Position numbers and translations under genes: made by a program. Below are positions 17,274-26,325 of a stretch of DNA of 64,000 nucleotides, one piece after another (positions within the stretch are counted from its first letter, which is position 1; the number at the start of each line of letters is the position of its first letter). The stretch lies in assembly GCF_016863295.1 (NCBI RefSeq), contig NZ_BOOP01000031.1, positions 100,025-164,024 on the forward strand, given 5' to 3'. Under the pieces are notes generated by a model. The model made no database searches. It was not told where the DNA came from and saw only the letters and a program-made list of their open reading frames with translations. This DNA comes from Planotetraspora phitsanulokensis (GTDB lineage Bacteria; Actinomycetota; Actinomycetes; Streptosporangiales; Streptosporangiaceae).

Positions 17274-19958
17274 TCAGGCCGATGCCCCCGGAGCCCCGGG
17301 GGCATCGGCCCTTGTCGTGTCTCCCCAGCGGGCGACCGGACCGTGGGCCGGCGAAGGGCCGGGGCCGGCCCCGCGGTTCATGACACGGAGGATCGCGCCC
17401 AGTTCCTCGCGCCGGTTGACGCCGATCCGCTCGTAGACGTGGACCAGAGTGTTGGCCACGGTCCGGATGGAGAGCGTGAGCCGTTCGGCGATGTCCCGGT
17501 TGCTCAGGCCGGACGCCGCCAGATGGGCGATCTCCCGCTGCCTGGCGGTCAGCTCGGGGACGGCCAGGCCGGCCAGTGCGGGAGTGCGGGCGCCGTCGCA
17601 ACGACCCGCGAGCGCCCACGCCCGGGTCTCCGCGGCGCGCTCGGCCCTGACCACGCCCATGAGGCGATATCCCCGCGCCGCCTGAGCGGACGCCTCCGCC
17701 GCGTGCAGCAGCAGTCCCAGGCGCTCGAACGCCTCAGAGACCGCGTCGAGCTCCCGTGGGACGGGTCCGCCGTCGCCCATGGCCCGGGCGTGGCGGGCGA
17801 AGACCGGCGCCAGCGCGCCGCCGATCCGGCCGGCCAACCGGTCGAGCCGATCGGAGACGAGCTCGGCCGCCCCCAGCCTGACCAGGTCGTGCAGGGCGAA
17901 CAACGCGTACGCGGGCAGGTCGCGCGCCGCCTCGGCGGTGCCGTGCGCCGCCGCCACCGCCCCCGTGACGTCGCCGCGTGCGGCCAGCACCCACGGTTCG
18001 GCGAGCCGGAAGGCGAACTCCGCCTGATGGCCGACCTTGAGGGCGAGCTCGTTGGAGAGGTCCATGGTCGCCTGGACGGCGGCCACGTCACCCGTCAGCG
18101 CGTAGGCGTGCGCCAGCTCCGCCAGGCACGGCCCGGCGTGCAGGGTCCGGCCCCGCAACCCTCCCAGCCCCTGCCTGCACCACCGGATCGCCTCGGCCGG
18201 CTGCCCGCGGAGCCTGCAGACCTGCGCCCGCAGGGCGCCCGCGCCGACGACGGCACGGCTCCAACCGCCGTGGTCCTCGCCGATCCGGTATCCGATCTCG
18301 GCGTACCGCCAGGCCGCCGCGAGATCCCCGGTCATCACCGCCGCGACGGCGCCCGGGACGACGAGGGCCATCGTGATCGTGGGCAGCGCCTCCGGAAGTC
18401 CGCCGATCGTCGCGAGAGTCCTGTCGACGAGCGCCAGGGCCTGCTCGCCCCGGCCCTCGTGGGGCAGGACGTTGGCCTCCATCGCCGCCAGTCCGATGGC
18501 CACCGCCGGGCTGGGCGGCCCCATCCGGAGGACCTGCTCGATCGTCCGCCTGGTCTGGGAGAACCTCCCCATGAAGTGCTCGATCGCGGTTCTGATGATC
18601 AGGGCGCCCTGGCGCGGCTCCGGTTCGGTCATCGCCGCGGCCGCGGACTCCAGGACCTCGCACGCCTCCTCCCCGCGGCCGTACCCCCACACGAGGTTGA
18701 GGGCGTGCACTCGCGCGAAGTCCGCGCGCGTCATGTCGTCCATCGGCTCGGCGGCGAGGCCGAGCAGCACCGCCTCGGTCTCGTCGTACCGGTCCGAGTA
18801 GGTGAGCACGCTCGCCAGCAGGACGCCCGCCGGGACCCCGCCCCCGGCCGCCAGCGCGGCGCGGCCGAGGCGGACGGCCAGTTCGAGGTCGCGGCGCGAC
18901 CTCGCGGTGCGGCAGGCACGCATGAGCGGCGCGGGATCGTCCGCCGTCGCACTGTCCAGCCGCCAGACCGCGACCCGCAGCGCGTCCTCGCCGCTGTCCG
19001 ATCCGGCCGCCTCGACCGCGTCCGCCAGGCGGCTCAGCACCTCGCGCGTGCGCAGCTCCCCGCATCCGGCCCGGATCACCTCGCCGTAGAGCGGGTGCGC
19101 GAGCCGTACGGACAGGTCCTCGGGGGACACCGTGACCAGCTGCCGGTCCTCCAGCCCGCGCACCGTCTCCATCGGGGCGAGCCCGGCAAGCAGCCCGGCC
19201 GCGAGGGGCTCGCCGTAGGCGACGAATTCCAGGGCCTCGCGTTCGGCGGGGGTGATCTCACCGATGCGGCCCTCCACCAGTTCGCGCAGCCGCGTCGTCA
19301 CCGAGATCTCACCCTGCCAGCGCCACACGCCGTGCCGCTCGGCCAGCGCCGAGCTCGATTCACCGGCGAGCACGAGTTCACGCAGGAACAGCACGTTGCC
19401 GCCGCCGGCCCGCCACAACCGCCGGACCGTGGGGCCTTCCACCTCGCCGCCGAGCGCACCGGTCAGGACGCGTCCCGCCTCCTCGAGCTCGAGCGGACCG
19501 AGCTCGATCCGCTGGAGCAGGTCGTCCTTCCACAGCGCCGTCACGGCGTCGGGCGCGCGCTCACCGCTGCGTACGGTCGCCAGCACCCGGGCCCGCCCGC
19601 TGACCACCAGATGCAGCACCAGCGCGGCGGAGGCCGAATCGAGGAGGTGGGCGTCGTCCACCAGCAGCAGGGGCCTTCTCCCGGGGAGGGCGTCGGCCGC
19701 CCATCGGATCATGTTGCCCTCGGGCGGGTGCGGCGGCAGGAGATGCGCCATCGCGCCCAGGGGGATGCCGGACGCGGCGGCGGTGGCGAGGACCCGGACG
19801 AGATCGCCGGCCTCGCCCACGGCCTCGGCCGCCAGGCGGCTCTTGCCCACGCCCGCCGGCCCGGCGAGGACGGCGCCTCCGGTGCTCAGCGCCGACCGGA
19901 TAGCGGCGAGCTGGGCCGCCCGGCCATGGAAAGGCCAGAGGGTTCGCACAGCGAGCAT
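17274..19958 (-). CDS. LuxR-family regulator with N-terminal ATPase (LAL type)
   Basis: 894-residue large ATP-binding LuxR-type regulator. Walker A GPAGVGKS (33-40) and Walker B LLLVDDAH (97-104) mark the AAA-type domain; a long helical, TPR-like middle follows. The C-terminal LuxR helix-turn-helix (about 830-885) contains LTARQREIAHLAASGLSNRD and IRTVANTLVHVY. Such proteins activate transcription after ATP and inducer binding, often of catabolic or antibiotic genes. It diverges from the phosphotransferase gene across 73 bases and may control it and the amidohydrolase gene. No ribosome site is obvious at the ATG, so a leaderless transcript is possible. Confidence 0.92.
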   Translation of the reverse strand: MLAVRTLWPFHGRAAQLAAIRSALSTGGAVLAGPAGVGKSRLAAEAVGEAGDLVRVLATAAASGIPLGAMAHLLPPHPPEGNMIRWAADALPGRRPLLLVDDAHLLDSASAALVLHLVVSGRARVLATVRSGERAPDAVTALWKDDLLQRIELGPLELEEAGRVLTGALGGEVEGPTVRRLWRAGGGNVLFLRELVLAGESSSALAERHGVWRWQGEISVTTRLRELVEGRIGEITPAEREALEFVAYGEPLAAGLLAGLAPMETVRGLEDRQLVTVSPEDLSVRLAHPLYGEVIRAGCGELRTREVLSRLADAVEAAGSDSGEDALRVAVWRLDSATADDPAPLMRACRTARSRRDLELAVRLGRAALAAGGGVPAGVLLASVLTYSDRYDETEAVLLGLAAEPMDDMTRADFARVHALNLVWGYGRGEEACEVLESAAAAMTEPEPRQGALIIRTAIEHFMGRFSQTRRTIEQVLRMGPPSPAVAIGLAAMEANVLPHEGRGEQALALVDRTLATIGGLPEALPTITMALVVPGAVAAVMTGDLAAAWRYAEIGYRIGEDHGGWSRAVVGAGALRAQVCRLRGQPAEAIRWCRQGLGGLRGRTLHAGPCLAELAHAYALTGDVAAVQATMDLSNELALKVGHQAEFAFRLAEPWVLAARGDVTGAVAAAHGTAEAARDLPAYALFALHDLVRLGAAELVSDRLDRLAGRIGGALAPVFARHARAMGDGGPVPRELDAVSEAFERLGLLLHAAEASAQAARGYRLMGVVRAERAAETRAWALAGRCDGARTPALAGLAVPELTARQREIAHLAASGLSNRDIAERLTLSIRTVANTLVHVYERIGVNRREELGAILRVMNRGAGPGPSPAHGPVARWGDTTRADAPGAPGASA

Positions 19959-20031
19959 GGTAAGCCGGAGCCCGAATCTTGAGTAGGGCCGTACTCATGC
20001 GGAACGGGGCTCGTGCCGCGACAGTCGACGC

Positions 20032-21111
20032 ATGACCACGCTCTCGCCGAATGTCGATCTGACCGATCTGGTACGCACCTGTCTCGACGAAAAGGACGCC
20101 GAGGTCGAGTCCGTCCACGTCGAGGTCATCGACCGTGTTTCCGGCACGCCCTCCACGGGAGGTCTGCGCCGGGTGTCGGGGACGACGGCCTGCGGTCCGC
20201 GCTGGTCGTTCTTCGTGAAGTCCATCCACGCGGCACGGCACTGGCCGGACATCGGAATCGTCCCCGAGGCCTACCGGGCGACGTTCGACGCCGAGTTCCC
20301 CTGGCGCGCGGAGGCCGACGTCTACGACTCCGGCCTGCCGCTCCCCGAAGGCCTGCGGCTGCCGCGCCTGTACTTCGTCGACGACCTGGGCGACGACCGG
20401 CTCGACCTGTGGATGGAGGACGTCCGGATCGCGCCCGGCGAATGGGATCTGACCCGCTACACGGCGGCGGCCCGAGCGCTGGGCGGACTGGCCGCGCTGC
20501 GGCCCGCGGACGGTCCCGGCACCACGCCCGGCTTCCGGACGTACGTGCGGAACAGAGTCGTCCAGGGGGCGCTGCCCGCCTTGCGCGAGCCTTCGCTCTG
20601 GCGGCACCCGCTCGTCGCGCCTTACGCCGACGGCCTGCTGCGGATGGACCTCGACATCCTGGGCCACCGGATCCCCGATCTGCTCGACGCGGCCGACCGG
20701 CTGCCGCACACCATGGCGCACGGTGACGCGAGCCCGGAGAACCTGCTCGTGCCCGCCGACGCTCCCGGAGAGTTCGTCGCCATCGACTGGGGCTGGCAGA
20801 CGCCCGTCCCCGTCGGGTTCGACCTCGGGCAACTGCTCGTCGGCCGCGCCCACCAGGGAATGATCGAGCCCGGCGAACTGCCCGCCGTCCATCGGGCGAT
20901 CCAGACCGGCTACGCGCAGGGCCTCGCGGACGGAGGCATGGCGGACGACCACCTGGCGGCCGGCCACGTCACCACCATGGTGCTCCGCAGCGCCTTCACC
21001 GCCATCCCCGTCGAACGGCTGGGCGACCCGGTCACGCCGCAGACGCACGAGCTCTTCCGCAAGAGGGTCGGACTGGCCCGGTTCCTCGCCGACCTCGGCC
21101 TCGCGCTGTGA
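20032..21111 (+). CDS. Aminoglycoside phosphotransferase-like (APH/choline kinase fold) enzyme
   Basis: 359-residue member of the APH phosphotransferase superfamily, transferring phosphate from a nucleotide to a small molecule or antibiotic. The catalytic loop HGDASPENLL carries the catalytic Asp and the metal-binding Asn, and AIDWGW supplies the metal-binding Asp. The N-lobe includes a Lys in WSFFVKS. The substrate cannot be told; many relatives do not confer resistance. The amidohydrolase gene starts 46 bases after its stop in the same direction, so the two may be cotranscribed, possibly under the divergent LuxR-type regulator. Confidence 0.82.
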   Translation: MTTLSPNVDLTDLVRTCLDEKDAEVESVHVEVIDRVSGTPSTGGLRRVSGTTACGPRWSFFVKSIHAARHWPDIGIVPEAYRATFDAEFPWRAEADVYDSGLPLPEGLRLPRLYFVDDLGDDRLDLWMEDVRIAPGEWDLTRYTAAARALGGLAALRPADGPGTTPGFRTYVRNRVVQGALPALREPSLWRHPLVAPYADGLLRMDLDILGHRIPDLLDAADRLPHTMAHGDASPENLLVPADAPGEFVAIDWGWQTPVPVGFDLGQLLVGRAHQGMIEPGELPAVHRAIQTGYAQGLADGGMADDHLAAGHVTTMVLRSAFTAIPVERLGDPVTPQTHELFRKRVGLARFLADLGLAL

Positions 21112-21157
21112 CCCGGTGCGGGTCGAGGACCGGCACACCACCCGAGGAGGACGGCCG

Positions 21158-22327
21158 ATGCAGGCCATTCGAGCGGCTCGCCTGTTCGACGGCGACCAGA
21201 CGGTTCTCACCGGCGATCCCACGGTGATCGTCGACGCGGGCCGCATCGTGTCCGTACGGCACGGCGCCGCCGTACCGGCCGAGGCGGATCTGGTCGATCT
21301 CGGCGACGCGACACTGCTGCCCGGGCTGATCGACGCCCATGTGCATCTCGCGTTCGACGCCGGCGCGGACCCGGTCGGCGGCCTCGCCGCCCGCGACGAC
21401 GCCGAGGTGCTCGAGGGGATGAGGGCCGCGGCCCGCACCGCTCTGGCCGCGGGCGTCACCACCATCCGTGACCTGGGCGACCGCGGTTACCTCGCGCTGG
21501 TGTTGCGCGAGGAGTTCGCCCGAGCTCCGGCGGTAGGCCCGCACGTGCTGGCTGCGGGACCGCCCATCACCACGCCGCTCGGTCACTGCTGGTACCTCGG
21601 CGGCGAGGCCGAAGGGGTCGAAGGCGTACGGGCGGAGGTCCGCGCCCACGCCGAACGCGGGGTGGACGTCATCAAGATCATGGCGAGCGGCGGCGAACTC
21701 ACGCCGGGCACGCGTTCCCACCGGTCCCAGTACGGGCTCGACGAGTTGCGGGCGGCGGTCGCCGAGGCCCACCGGCTGGGGCTGCCGATAACCGCGCACG
21801 CCCACGCGGGCCAGGCGATCGCCGACGCCGTGGAGGCCGGCGTCGACTCGATCGAGCACTGCACGTTCCTCACCGAGGACGGCGTCGAGCCCCTGCCCGA
21901 GGTGATCGAGGCGATCGCCCGCGCGGGCGTCGTGGTGTCCCTGACGCTCGGGACGCGGCCGGGAAGCACGCCGCCACCCCGCATCGCCGCCCGGATGGCC
22001 GCGATGATCGACCTGTTCGCGCTGCTCAGGAAGGCCGGGGTCCCCATCGTGTGCGGCACCGACGCCGGGATCGGCCCGCCGAAGCCGCACGACGTCCTGC
22101 CGCACGCGGTCGGCGCGCTGGTGAGCATGCTCGGCTGGTCTCCGGCGGAGGCGCTGCGCACGGTCACGTCGCTCGCGGCCGGGGTGTGCCGGCTCGAGCA
22201 TCGCAAGGGGCGCCTCGCGCCCGGGATGGACGCCGACATCCTCGCGGTGGCCGGAGACCCGTTCGCCGACCCGGCGGCGCTGCTCGACGTGCGGGCGGTC
22301 TTCCGGCAGGGGCACCGGGTCCGGTGA
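21158..22327 (+). CDS. Metal-dependent amidohydrolase
   Basis: 389-residue amidohydrolase-superfamily enzyme (imidazolonepropionase/prolidase-like group) hydrolysing a C-N bond with a binuclear metal site. Ligands are visible in order: DAHVHL, the bridging Lys in DVIKIMASGG, His in TAHAHAG, HCTFL and Asp in GTDAGIG. The C-terminal beta-sandwich segment (LAPGMDADILAVAGDP) is typical. The ATG at 21158 is chosen because AGGAGG lies seven bases upstream; the frame is open 14 codons further without a site. It follows the phosphotransferase gene closely. The substrate is unknown. Confidence 0.9.
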   Translation: MQAIRAARLFDGDQTVLTGDPTVIVDAGRIVSVRHGAAVPAEADLVDLGDATLLPGLIDAHVHLAFDAGADPVGGLAARDDAEVLEGMRAAARTALAAGVTTIRDLGDRGYLALVLREEFARAPAVGPHVLAAGPPITTPLGHCWYLGGEAEGVEGVRAEVRAHAERGVDVIKIMASGGELTPGTRSHRSQYGLDELRAAVAEAHRLGLPITAHAHAGQAIADAVEAGVDSIEHCTFLTEDGVEPLPEVIEAIARAGVVVSLTLGTRPGSTPPPRIAARMAAMIDLFALLRKAGVPIVCGTDAGIGPPKPHDVLPHAVGALVSMLGWSPAEALRTVTSLAAGVCRLEHRKGRLAPGMDADILAVAGDPFADPAALLDVRAVFRQGHRVR

Positions 22328-22338
22328 ACCGCCGGCGG

Positions 22339-23328
22339 CTATCGGCGCAGGAGCAGCATGGCCGCGTCGTCCTCGAGAGGGCCCCCGACGTGCTGCAGCA
22401 GATCGGCACGCAGGCACTCCAGAGCCGCCTGCGGATCCTCGGACCGCAGCAGGCCCGTCCGCTCGCCGAGCGGATAGAACGCGCCGCCGCCGTCCCGGGC
22501 CTCGATCACCCCGTCGGTGTAGAAGAGGATCTGGTCGCCGTCGGCGAAGGGGACCTCGTACGGCTTGGGCCTGGTCTGCTCGAACGTGGTCAGCCCGATC
22601 GGCACGGCTTCCTCGGGGGGCTCCGCCACGTGGACCGTGCCGTCGCGGCGCAGGACGAGAGGGGCGGGGTGACCCCAGTTGATGAGGGAGACCGTGTCGT
22701 GGCGGACCTCGGCGAGTATGGCGGTGACGAACTTCTCCCCGGACAGGTGACGGATGATGCTGGTCTCCATCTGGTCGGCGACGGCGGGTAACTCCTCCTT
22801 GTCGTAGGCGGCCTCCCGGAAGGCGCCGAGAACCCACGCCGCCGTCTCGACCGCGTCGAGCCCCTTGCCCTGTACGTCGCCGATCAGCAGCCGGACCCCC
22901 TGAGGCGTGGTGGCCACCTCGTACAGGTCGCCGCCGATCTGCGCCTCCGCGGCGGCGGAGGTGTAGGACAGGGCGATGCGCATGTTCCCGGCCTGGCGGG
23001 GGACCGGGCGGAGCAGCACGCGCTGGGCGGCCTCGGCGACGAGGCGGACGTTGGCGAGCTCCCGTTCACGCTCGATTCGCAGGCGGCTCGCGAGCATGCT
23101 CGCGCCGGTGATTGCGACGATCGTGGTGAGGATGACGTAGTTCTGCGTTCGGCCCAGCATGTGGTTGTAGGCGGCCAGCGGGACCGAGAGCGCGAGCGCG
23201 ATCCCGCCGACCAGGGCGGTGCGCCGTACGCTTCCGGAGACCGAGGCGAACGTCGGGCCCAGGGTGAGCAGCGACAGGAAGCCGAGAGTGGGACCGTTGA
23301 GCAGATCGATGAACGCGACCGCCGCCAT
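22339..23328 (-). CDS. Membrane PP2C-type (SpoIIE/RsbU-like) serine phosphatase
   Basis: About 330 residues. Three or four N-terminal membrane segments (about 1-85) are followed by a linker helix and a PPM phosphatase domain (about 105-329). Metal-binding Asp residues lie in GGDLYEV, GDVQGKG, FYTDGVIEA and DDAAMLLL. It should dephosphorylate an anti-sigma-factor antagonist. The ATG at 23328 is the first normal start, but it falls inside the first membrane segment (LLRSLPFAVMAAVAF). The frame remains open about 50 codons upstream with no ATG, GTG or TTG, so the true start may be a CTG or an error may hide it. The stop lies close to that of the convergent amidohydrolase gene. Confidence 0.85.
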   Translation of the reverse strand: MAAVAFIDLLNGPTLGFLSLLTLGPTFASVSGSVRRTALVGGIALALSVPLAAYNHMLGRTQNYVILTTIVAITGASMLASRLRIERERELANVRLVAEAAQRVLLRPVPRQAGNMRIALSYTSAAAEAQIGGDLYEVATTPQGVRLLIGDVQGKGLDAVETAAWVLGAFREAAYDKEELPAVADQMETSIIRHLSGEKFVTAILAEVRHDTVSLINWGHPAPLVLRRDGTVHVAEPPEEAVPIGLTTFEQTRPKPYEVPFADGDQILFYTDGVIEARDGGGAFYPLGERTGLLRSEDPQAALECLRADLLQHVGGPLEDDAAMLLLRR

Positions 23329-23374
23329 GACGGCGAACGGCAGCGACCTGAGTAGTTTCTGCGAATGCGTCTGC

Positions 23375-23427
23375 AGTGGCGCCAGAGCCCCTTTCCGCGT
23401 CGTCCGACCGGACCCCCTGGCGCCACT
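23375..23427. repeat. Inverted repeat before the phosphatase gene
   Basis: AGTGGCGCCAG (23375-23385) and its exact complement CTGGCGCCACT (23417-23427) flank 31 bases. Each arm contains the palindrome TGGCGCCA. This could be a paired operator or an RNA hairpin in the phosphatase leader. Confidence 0.5.
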
Positions 23428-23623
23428 AAAGCACAGCGAACGGTGACGCAGCAGCCACTTCGGGTCATGACCGCCGCCTCAGTGGCCTGCATTTATATCG
23501 TCGGTGCCGCTCGATGCGACTTTGTCGGCATTAGTACCTTTCGACTCCTGGGCGCGGCCGAGGGACGTTCTCGCGGCGGAAGACCGGCATCATGCGCGGG
23601 GCCACGCCGGACTGGTCACGGCA

Positions 23624-23809
23624 CTAGATTCTGACCGCCCCGGGCCGGCGGTCCTCGATCACGAACGAGGCGAACGTCGTCGCGGTCGCATCGGCCCGGC
23701 TGACCGTCGGGACCATCCGCAGGTAGGTCCGCCACTCATGCGCGTTCAGCTCGCAGGTCACGTAGCTGCGTCGGTCGCCGTCGAAGAACCTGATGTGCTT
23801 TGGGAACGG
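23624..23809 (-). pseudogene. phoD: C-terminal fragment of a PhoD-type alkaline phosphatase
   Basis: About 61 codons ending at the TAG at 23624-23626 read KHIRFFDGDRRSYVTCEL and later EWRTYLRMVPTVSRADAT. This matches the C-terminal strand region of PhoD-family phosphatases, which are normally about 520 residues and secreted. Everything upstream, including the metal-binding and catalytic residues, is missing, and there is no start codon or ribosome site. The fragment begins directly after the ancestral stop of the damaged methyltransferase gene (23811), in the same orientation, so a deletion probably removed most of phoD. Confidence 0.75.
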
Positions 23810-23872
23810 GCTACCCGATGGCGGCGTTCCACCGGCCGCGCCGGAGGTGGATCACCCCGTCCGGTGTGACGC

Positions 23873-24757
23873 TCACCAGCGCGCCGTACAGCGGCAGTGA
23901 CCCGTGCTGGAGCGGAGCTCCCACGCGTCCTCGACGATGTCGAGCACCGGGAAGCGGCCGCGGGCGACCGTGTCGCCATCGGCGGTGGCCGCCGTCTCCA
24001 CGAGGTCGGCCATGCCGGGCGGGTAGTCCGCGCCCGCCCGGGTCCGCATGAACATCGCCCAGTCGCGTTCGACCTGGCCTACCGCGCCGCCGTCGTCGGT
24101 CTTGGTCGCGGTGATGATGAGCGAGGTGTTCGAGATGGTCGTCGCGAGGCGGCCTCCGGTGTTGAGCGCGGCCAGCCACGACGCCGGAATCGGGCACACG
24201 GACACCGTGGCCACGATCCTGTCGAAGCGGCCCGGCAGGTCACCGGTCGCGTCGACGGTCACGACCCACGGCTTGAGGTCGAGTTCGGCGAGCCGGTCGC
24301 CGGCGGCCGCGACGAGATAGGGGTCGACGTCGACGGACGTGACCCTGTCGGCGCCGACTCGGGAGGCGAGGACGGCCGTGCCGTACCCGGTTCCGGTGCC
24401 GACATCCAGGACCGTGTCGTTGTCCCCGATGCGGGCGTGCCGGTACATCTGCAGCAGCAGGCCGGGCAGCGTCGACGACGACGTCGGAACCCCGCCCGGG
24501 TGGTCGTCCGGCTGCGCGTGGTCGGCGTGCAGGGAGGCGACCCGGGTGACGAGCGTTCGGTCCTGGTAGGCGGCCGACAGCCACGCCTGCGGGGCGGCAG
24601 GACCGTGGCGGAGCTCCCACTGGTCGTTGGCCCACGCCCACCAGGCGGGCACGAACAGGTGGCGGGGCGTGCTGGCGATGGCAGCCCGCCACCGCGAACC
24701 CCGGTGGGTGACGCGGTCGGCGAGCTGCTGCGCGTGAGGGTGCCAGTCCATCTTCAC
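23873..24757 (-). CDS. PCMT-like SAM methyltransferase with a frameshifted C-terminus
   Basis: 294 residues. SAM-binding motif I is VLDVGTGTGYGTAVLA, followed by VTSVDVDPYLVAAA, as in protein-L-isoaspartate methyltransferase relatives. The Rossmann core looks complete, so activity is possible. After WELRSS the frame shifts to TGHCRCTARW and stops. The expected tail (GSLPLYGALVSVTPDG and then LRRGRWNAAIG) is present in another frame and ends at 23811, and by comparison with relatives roughly 70 residues before it appear deleted. The gene is therefore damaged or a pseudogene spanning 23811-24757. A GTG at 24757 or an ATG two codons later may start it. Confidence 0.78.
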   Translation of the reverse strand: MKMDWHPHAQQLADRVTHRGSRWRAAIASTPRHLFVPAWWAWANDQWELRHGPAAPQAWLSAAYQDRTLVTRVASLHADHAQPDDHPGGVPTSSSTLPGLLLQMYRHARIGDNDTVLDVGTGTGYGTAVLASRVGADRVTSVDVDPYLVAAAGDRLAELDLKPWVVTVDATGDLPGRFDRIVATVSVCPIPASWLAALNTGGRLATTISNTSLIITATKTDDGGAVGQVERDWAMFMRTRAGADYPPGMADLVETAATADGDTVARGRFPVLDIVEDAWELRSSTGHCRCTARW

Positions 24758-25086
24758 GAGTCTGAGGCAGCCGCACCCATACCGGGAGCCAAGCCCTCCG
24801 CGCGGTGGGCGGGCGGCGGCGGAACCACCCGCGCAACCTCGAACGCGACCTGAACGTCACGACCGCTGGCGTGCCGGCGGCGGTCTACGTCTACGAGACG
24901 GACGGCTCGACCAGGCTCCTGGCGGGTGCCTTCGATGTGTCCCTTGTTGGTAGCGCGGTATCGTGCCATTTCGCTTTTCGGGCATCTCCACGTGCGGTCG
25001 TGGACGCGAGATGCGGTCACCGCTTTCAGCGATCCCGGAGACTCTGCGATTATCACCGCAGGGGATCAGCAACAGGAGGAGCACGG
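24758..25086. other. Gap between methyltransferase and permease genes
   Basis: No gene is supported. About 24835-24935 has high GC3 on the plus strand (LNVTTAGVPAAVYVYETDG), suggesting a coding remnant, but there is no start, ribosome site or recognised family. The remainder presumably carries the permease promoter. Confidence 0.35.
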
Positions 25087-26277
25087 ATGTCTCTCATGCC
25101 GAGCGCGGAAGGCGGCGGAGCACTGCGTCGGGTGAGTGTCACGGCAGGTCGGCTGCTCCTGGTGCTCGCGCTCGTCGCGGTGATCCTCTGGCTGCTCTAC
25201 GTGGTCCGCACGGTGGCCATTTCCGTGGTGTTCGCGGTGTTCATCTCCGCGCTGCTGCTCCCTCCGGCGCGCTGGCTCAGGGCGCGCGGCCTCAACCGCG
25301 CACTGTCGACCGCGACCGTGTTCTTCGGCGGCCTCGTGTTCGTGGCCGGTCTGGTCGCGCTGCTCGTGCCGCCCACGGTGAGCGGCCTGTCCGAGCTCAG
25401 CACGAGCGTCGACAAGGCCACCGCCAACCTGCAGTCCCTCGCCGCATCCTTCGGCCTGAACGAGGCCAAGCTCGCCGACCTCGTCACGCAGTTCCGCGAG
25501 TACATCAGCCATCAGGGCGGGCAGATCGCCTCCGGAGCCCTCGCCGGGGCGCGGACGGTCGGTGAGATCGTCGTCGGTGCGGTGCTGGCTTTCATCCTGG
25601 CCATCTACATGGTCCACGGGGCCGACCGGCTGGCCACCTGGATCACCGACCTGGCGCCGCGGCATCGGGCGCCCATCCTCACCACGGGCCGGGTGGTGTT
25701 CGACGTCGTCGGCCGTTATGTCCGCGGTGTGGCGATCGTGGGCTTCGTCGACGCGTTCTTCATCGGCAGCGCCCTGTGGATCCTGGGTGTGCCGATCGCG
25801 CTGCCGCTGGCCGTGCTCACCTTCGTCGGGGCCTTCCTCCCCGTCATCGGCGCGTTCCTGGCCGGGCTGCTCGCGGCGGTGGTCGCGTTCGTGGCCAAGG
25901 GCTGGCTGGTGGCCGTGATCGTGGTCGCGGTCACCATCCTGGTCCAGCAGCTCGAAGGGCACGTGCTGGCCCCCCAGATCTACGGGAGGGCGCTCGAGCT
26001 GCCCGGAGCGGTCATCCTCGTGGTCATCGCGGTGGGCGGCGTCGTCGCCGGCATCATCGGCGCGTTCCTCGCCGCGCCCGTCGCGTCCGTCATCGTGGCG
26101 CTCATCCGGGCCCGGCAGGGACAGGAGCCGGCCGTCGAAGGTCCACCGCAACCCCCCGCGGCTCCGCCCGGAACACCGGCGGGTCCGGCACAGCCGCCTG
26201 CCGGCCCGGATGAATCACCCGCCGGTCCGACGCCGCCGTCTGCGGCTCCGGGCCCGGCGCACCCTGCGACATCCTGA
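25087..26277 (+). CDS. AI-2E family transporter (PerM-like permease)
   Basis: 396-residue integral-membrane protein of the AI-2E/PerM family with eight hydrophobic segments: four near the N-terminus, then a long soluble loop (about 100-155, with LSTSVDKATANLQSLAASFG), and a C-terminal block containing LEGHVLAPQIYGRALELPG, the family signature. Members export small molecules or act as Na+/H+ antiporters; the substrate here is unknown. The last 65 residues are a Pro/Ala/Gly-rich cytoplasmic tail. AGGAGGAG lies five bases before the ATG. The frame is open upstream through the gap, but that part has no start support. Confidence 0.9.
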   Translation: MSLMPSAEGGGALRRVSVTAGRLLLVLALVAVILWLLYVVRTVAISVVFAVFISALLLPPARWLRARGLNRALSTATVFFGGLVFVAGLVALLVPPTVSGLSELSTSVDKATANLQSLAASFGLNEAKLADLVTQFREYISHQGGQIASGALAGARTVGEIVVGAVLAFILAIYMVHGADRLATWITDLAPRHRAPILTTGRVVFDVVGRYVRGVAIVGFVDAFFIGSALWILGVPIALPLAVLTFVGAFLPVIGAFLAGLLAAVVAFVAKGWLVAVIVVAVTILVQQLEGHVLAPQIYGRALELPGAVILVVIAVGGVVAGIIGAFLAAPVASVIVALIRARQGQEPAVEGPPQPPAAPPGTPAGPAQPPAGPDESPAGPTPPSAAPGPAHPATS

Positions 26278-26281
26278 CGCG

Positions 26282-26299
26282 GGGTGCCTGCGGGCACCC
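26282..26299. terminator. Short hairpin between convergent genes
   Basis: GGGTGCC (26282-26288), a four-base loop and GGCACCC (26293-26299) lie between the permease stop and the hemC stop. It is short and lacks a T-run. Confidence 0.4.
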
Positions 26300-26325
26300 G
26301 TGCGACGCGGATGCGTCCACCGTGG

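Noticed and set aside
13219..17619. A 1466-codon open frame on the minus strand opposite the GH95-like gene
   Set aside because: It is an antisense shadow of GC3-biased coding DNA: Arg/Gly/Val-rich, no domain, and it overlaps the LuxR-type gene end. The plus-strand protein has a signal peptide and recognisable domains.
24835..24935. Coding-like plus-strand stretch upstream of the AI-2E permease
   Set aside because: GC3 is high for about 30 codons, but there is no start, no ribosome site and no recognised family; the permease start at 25087 has a strong site.
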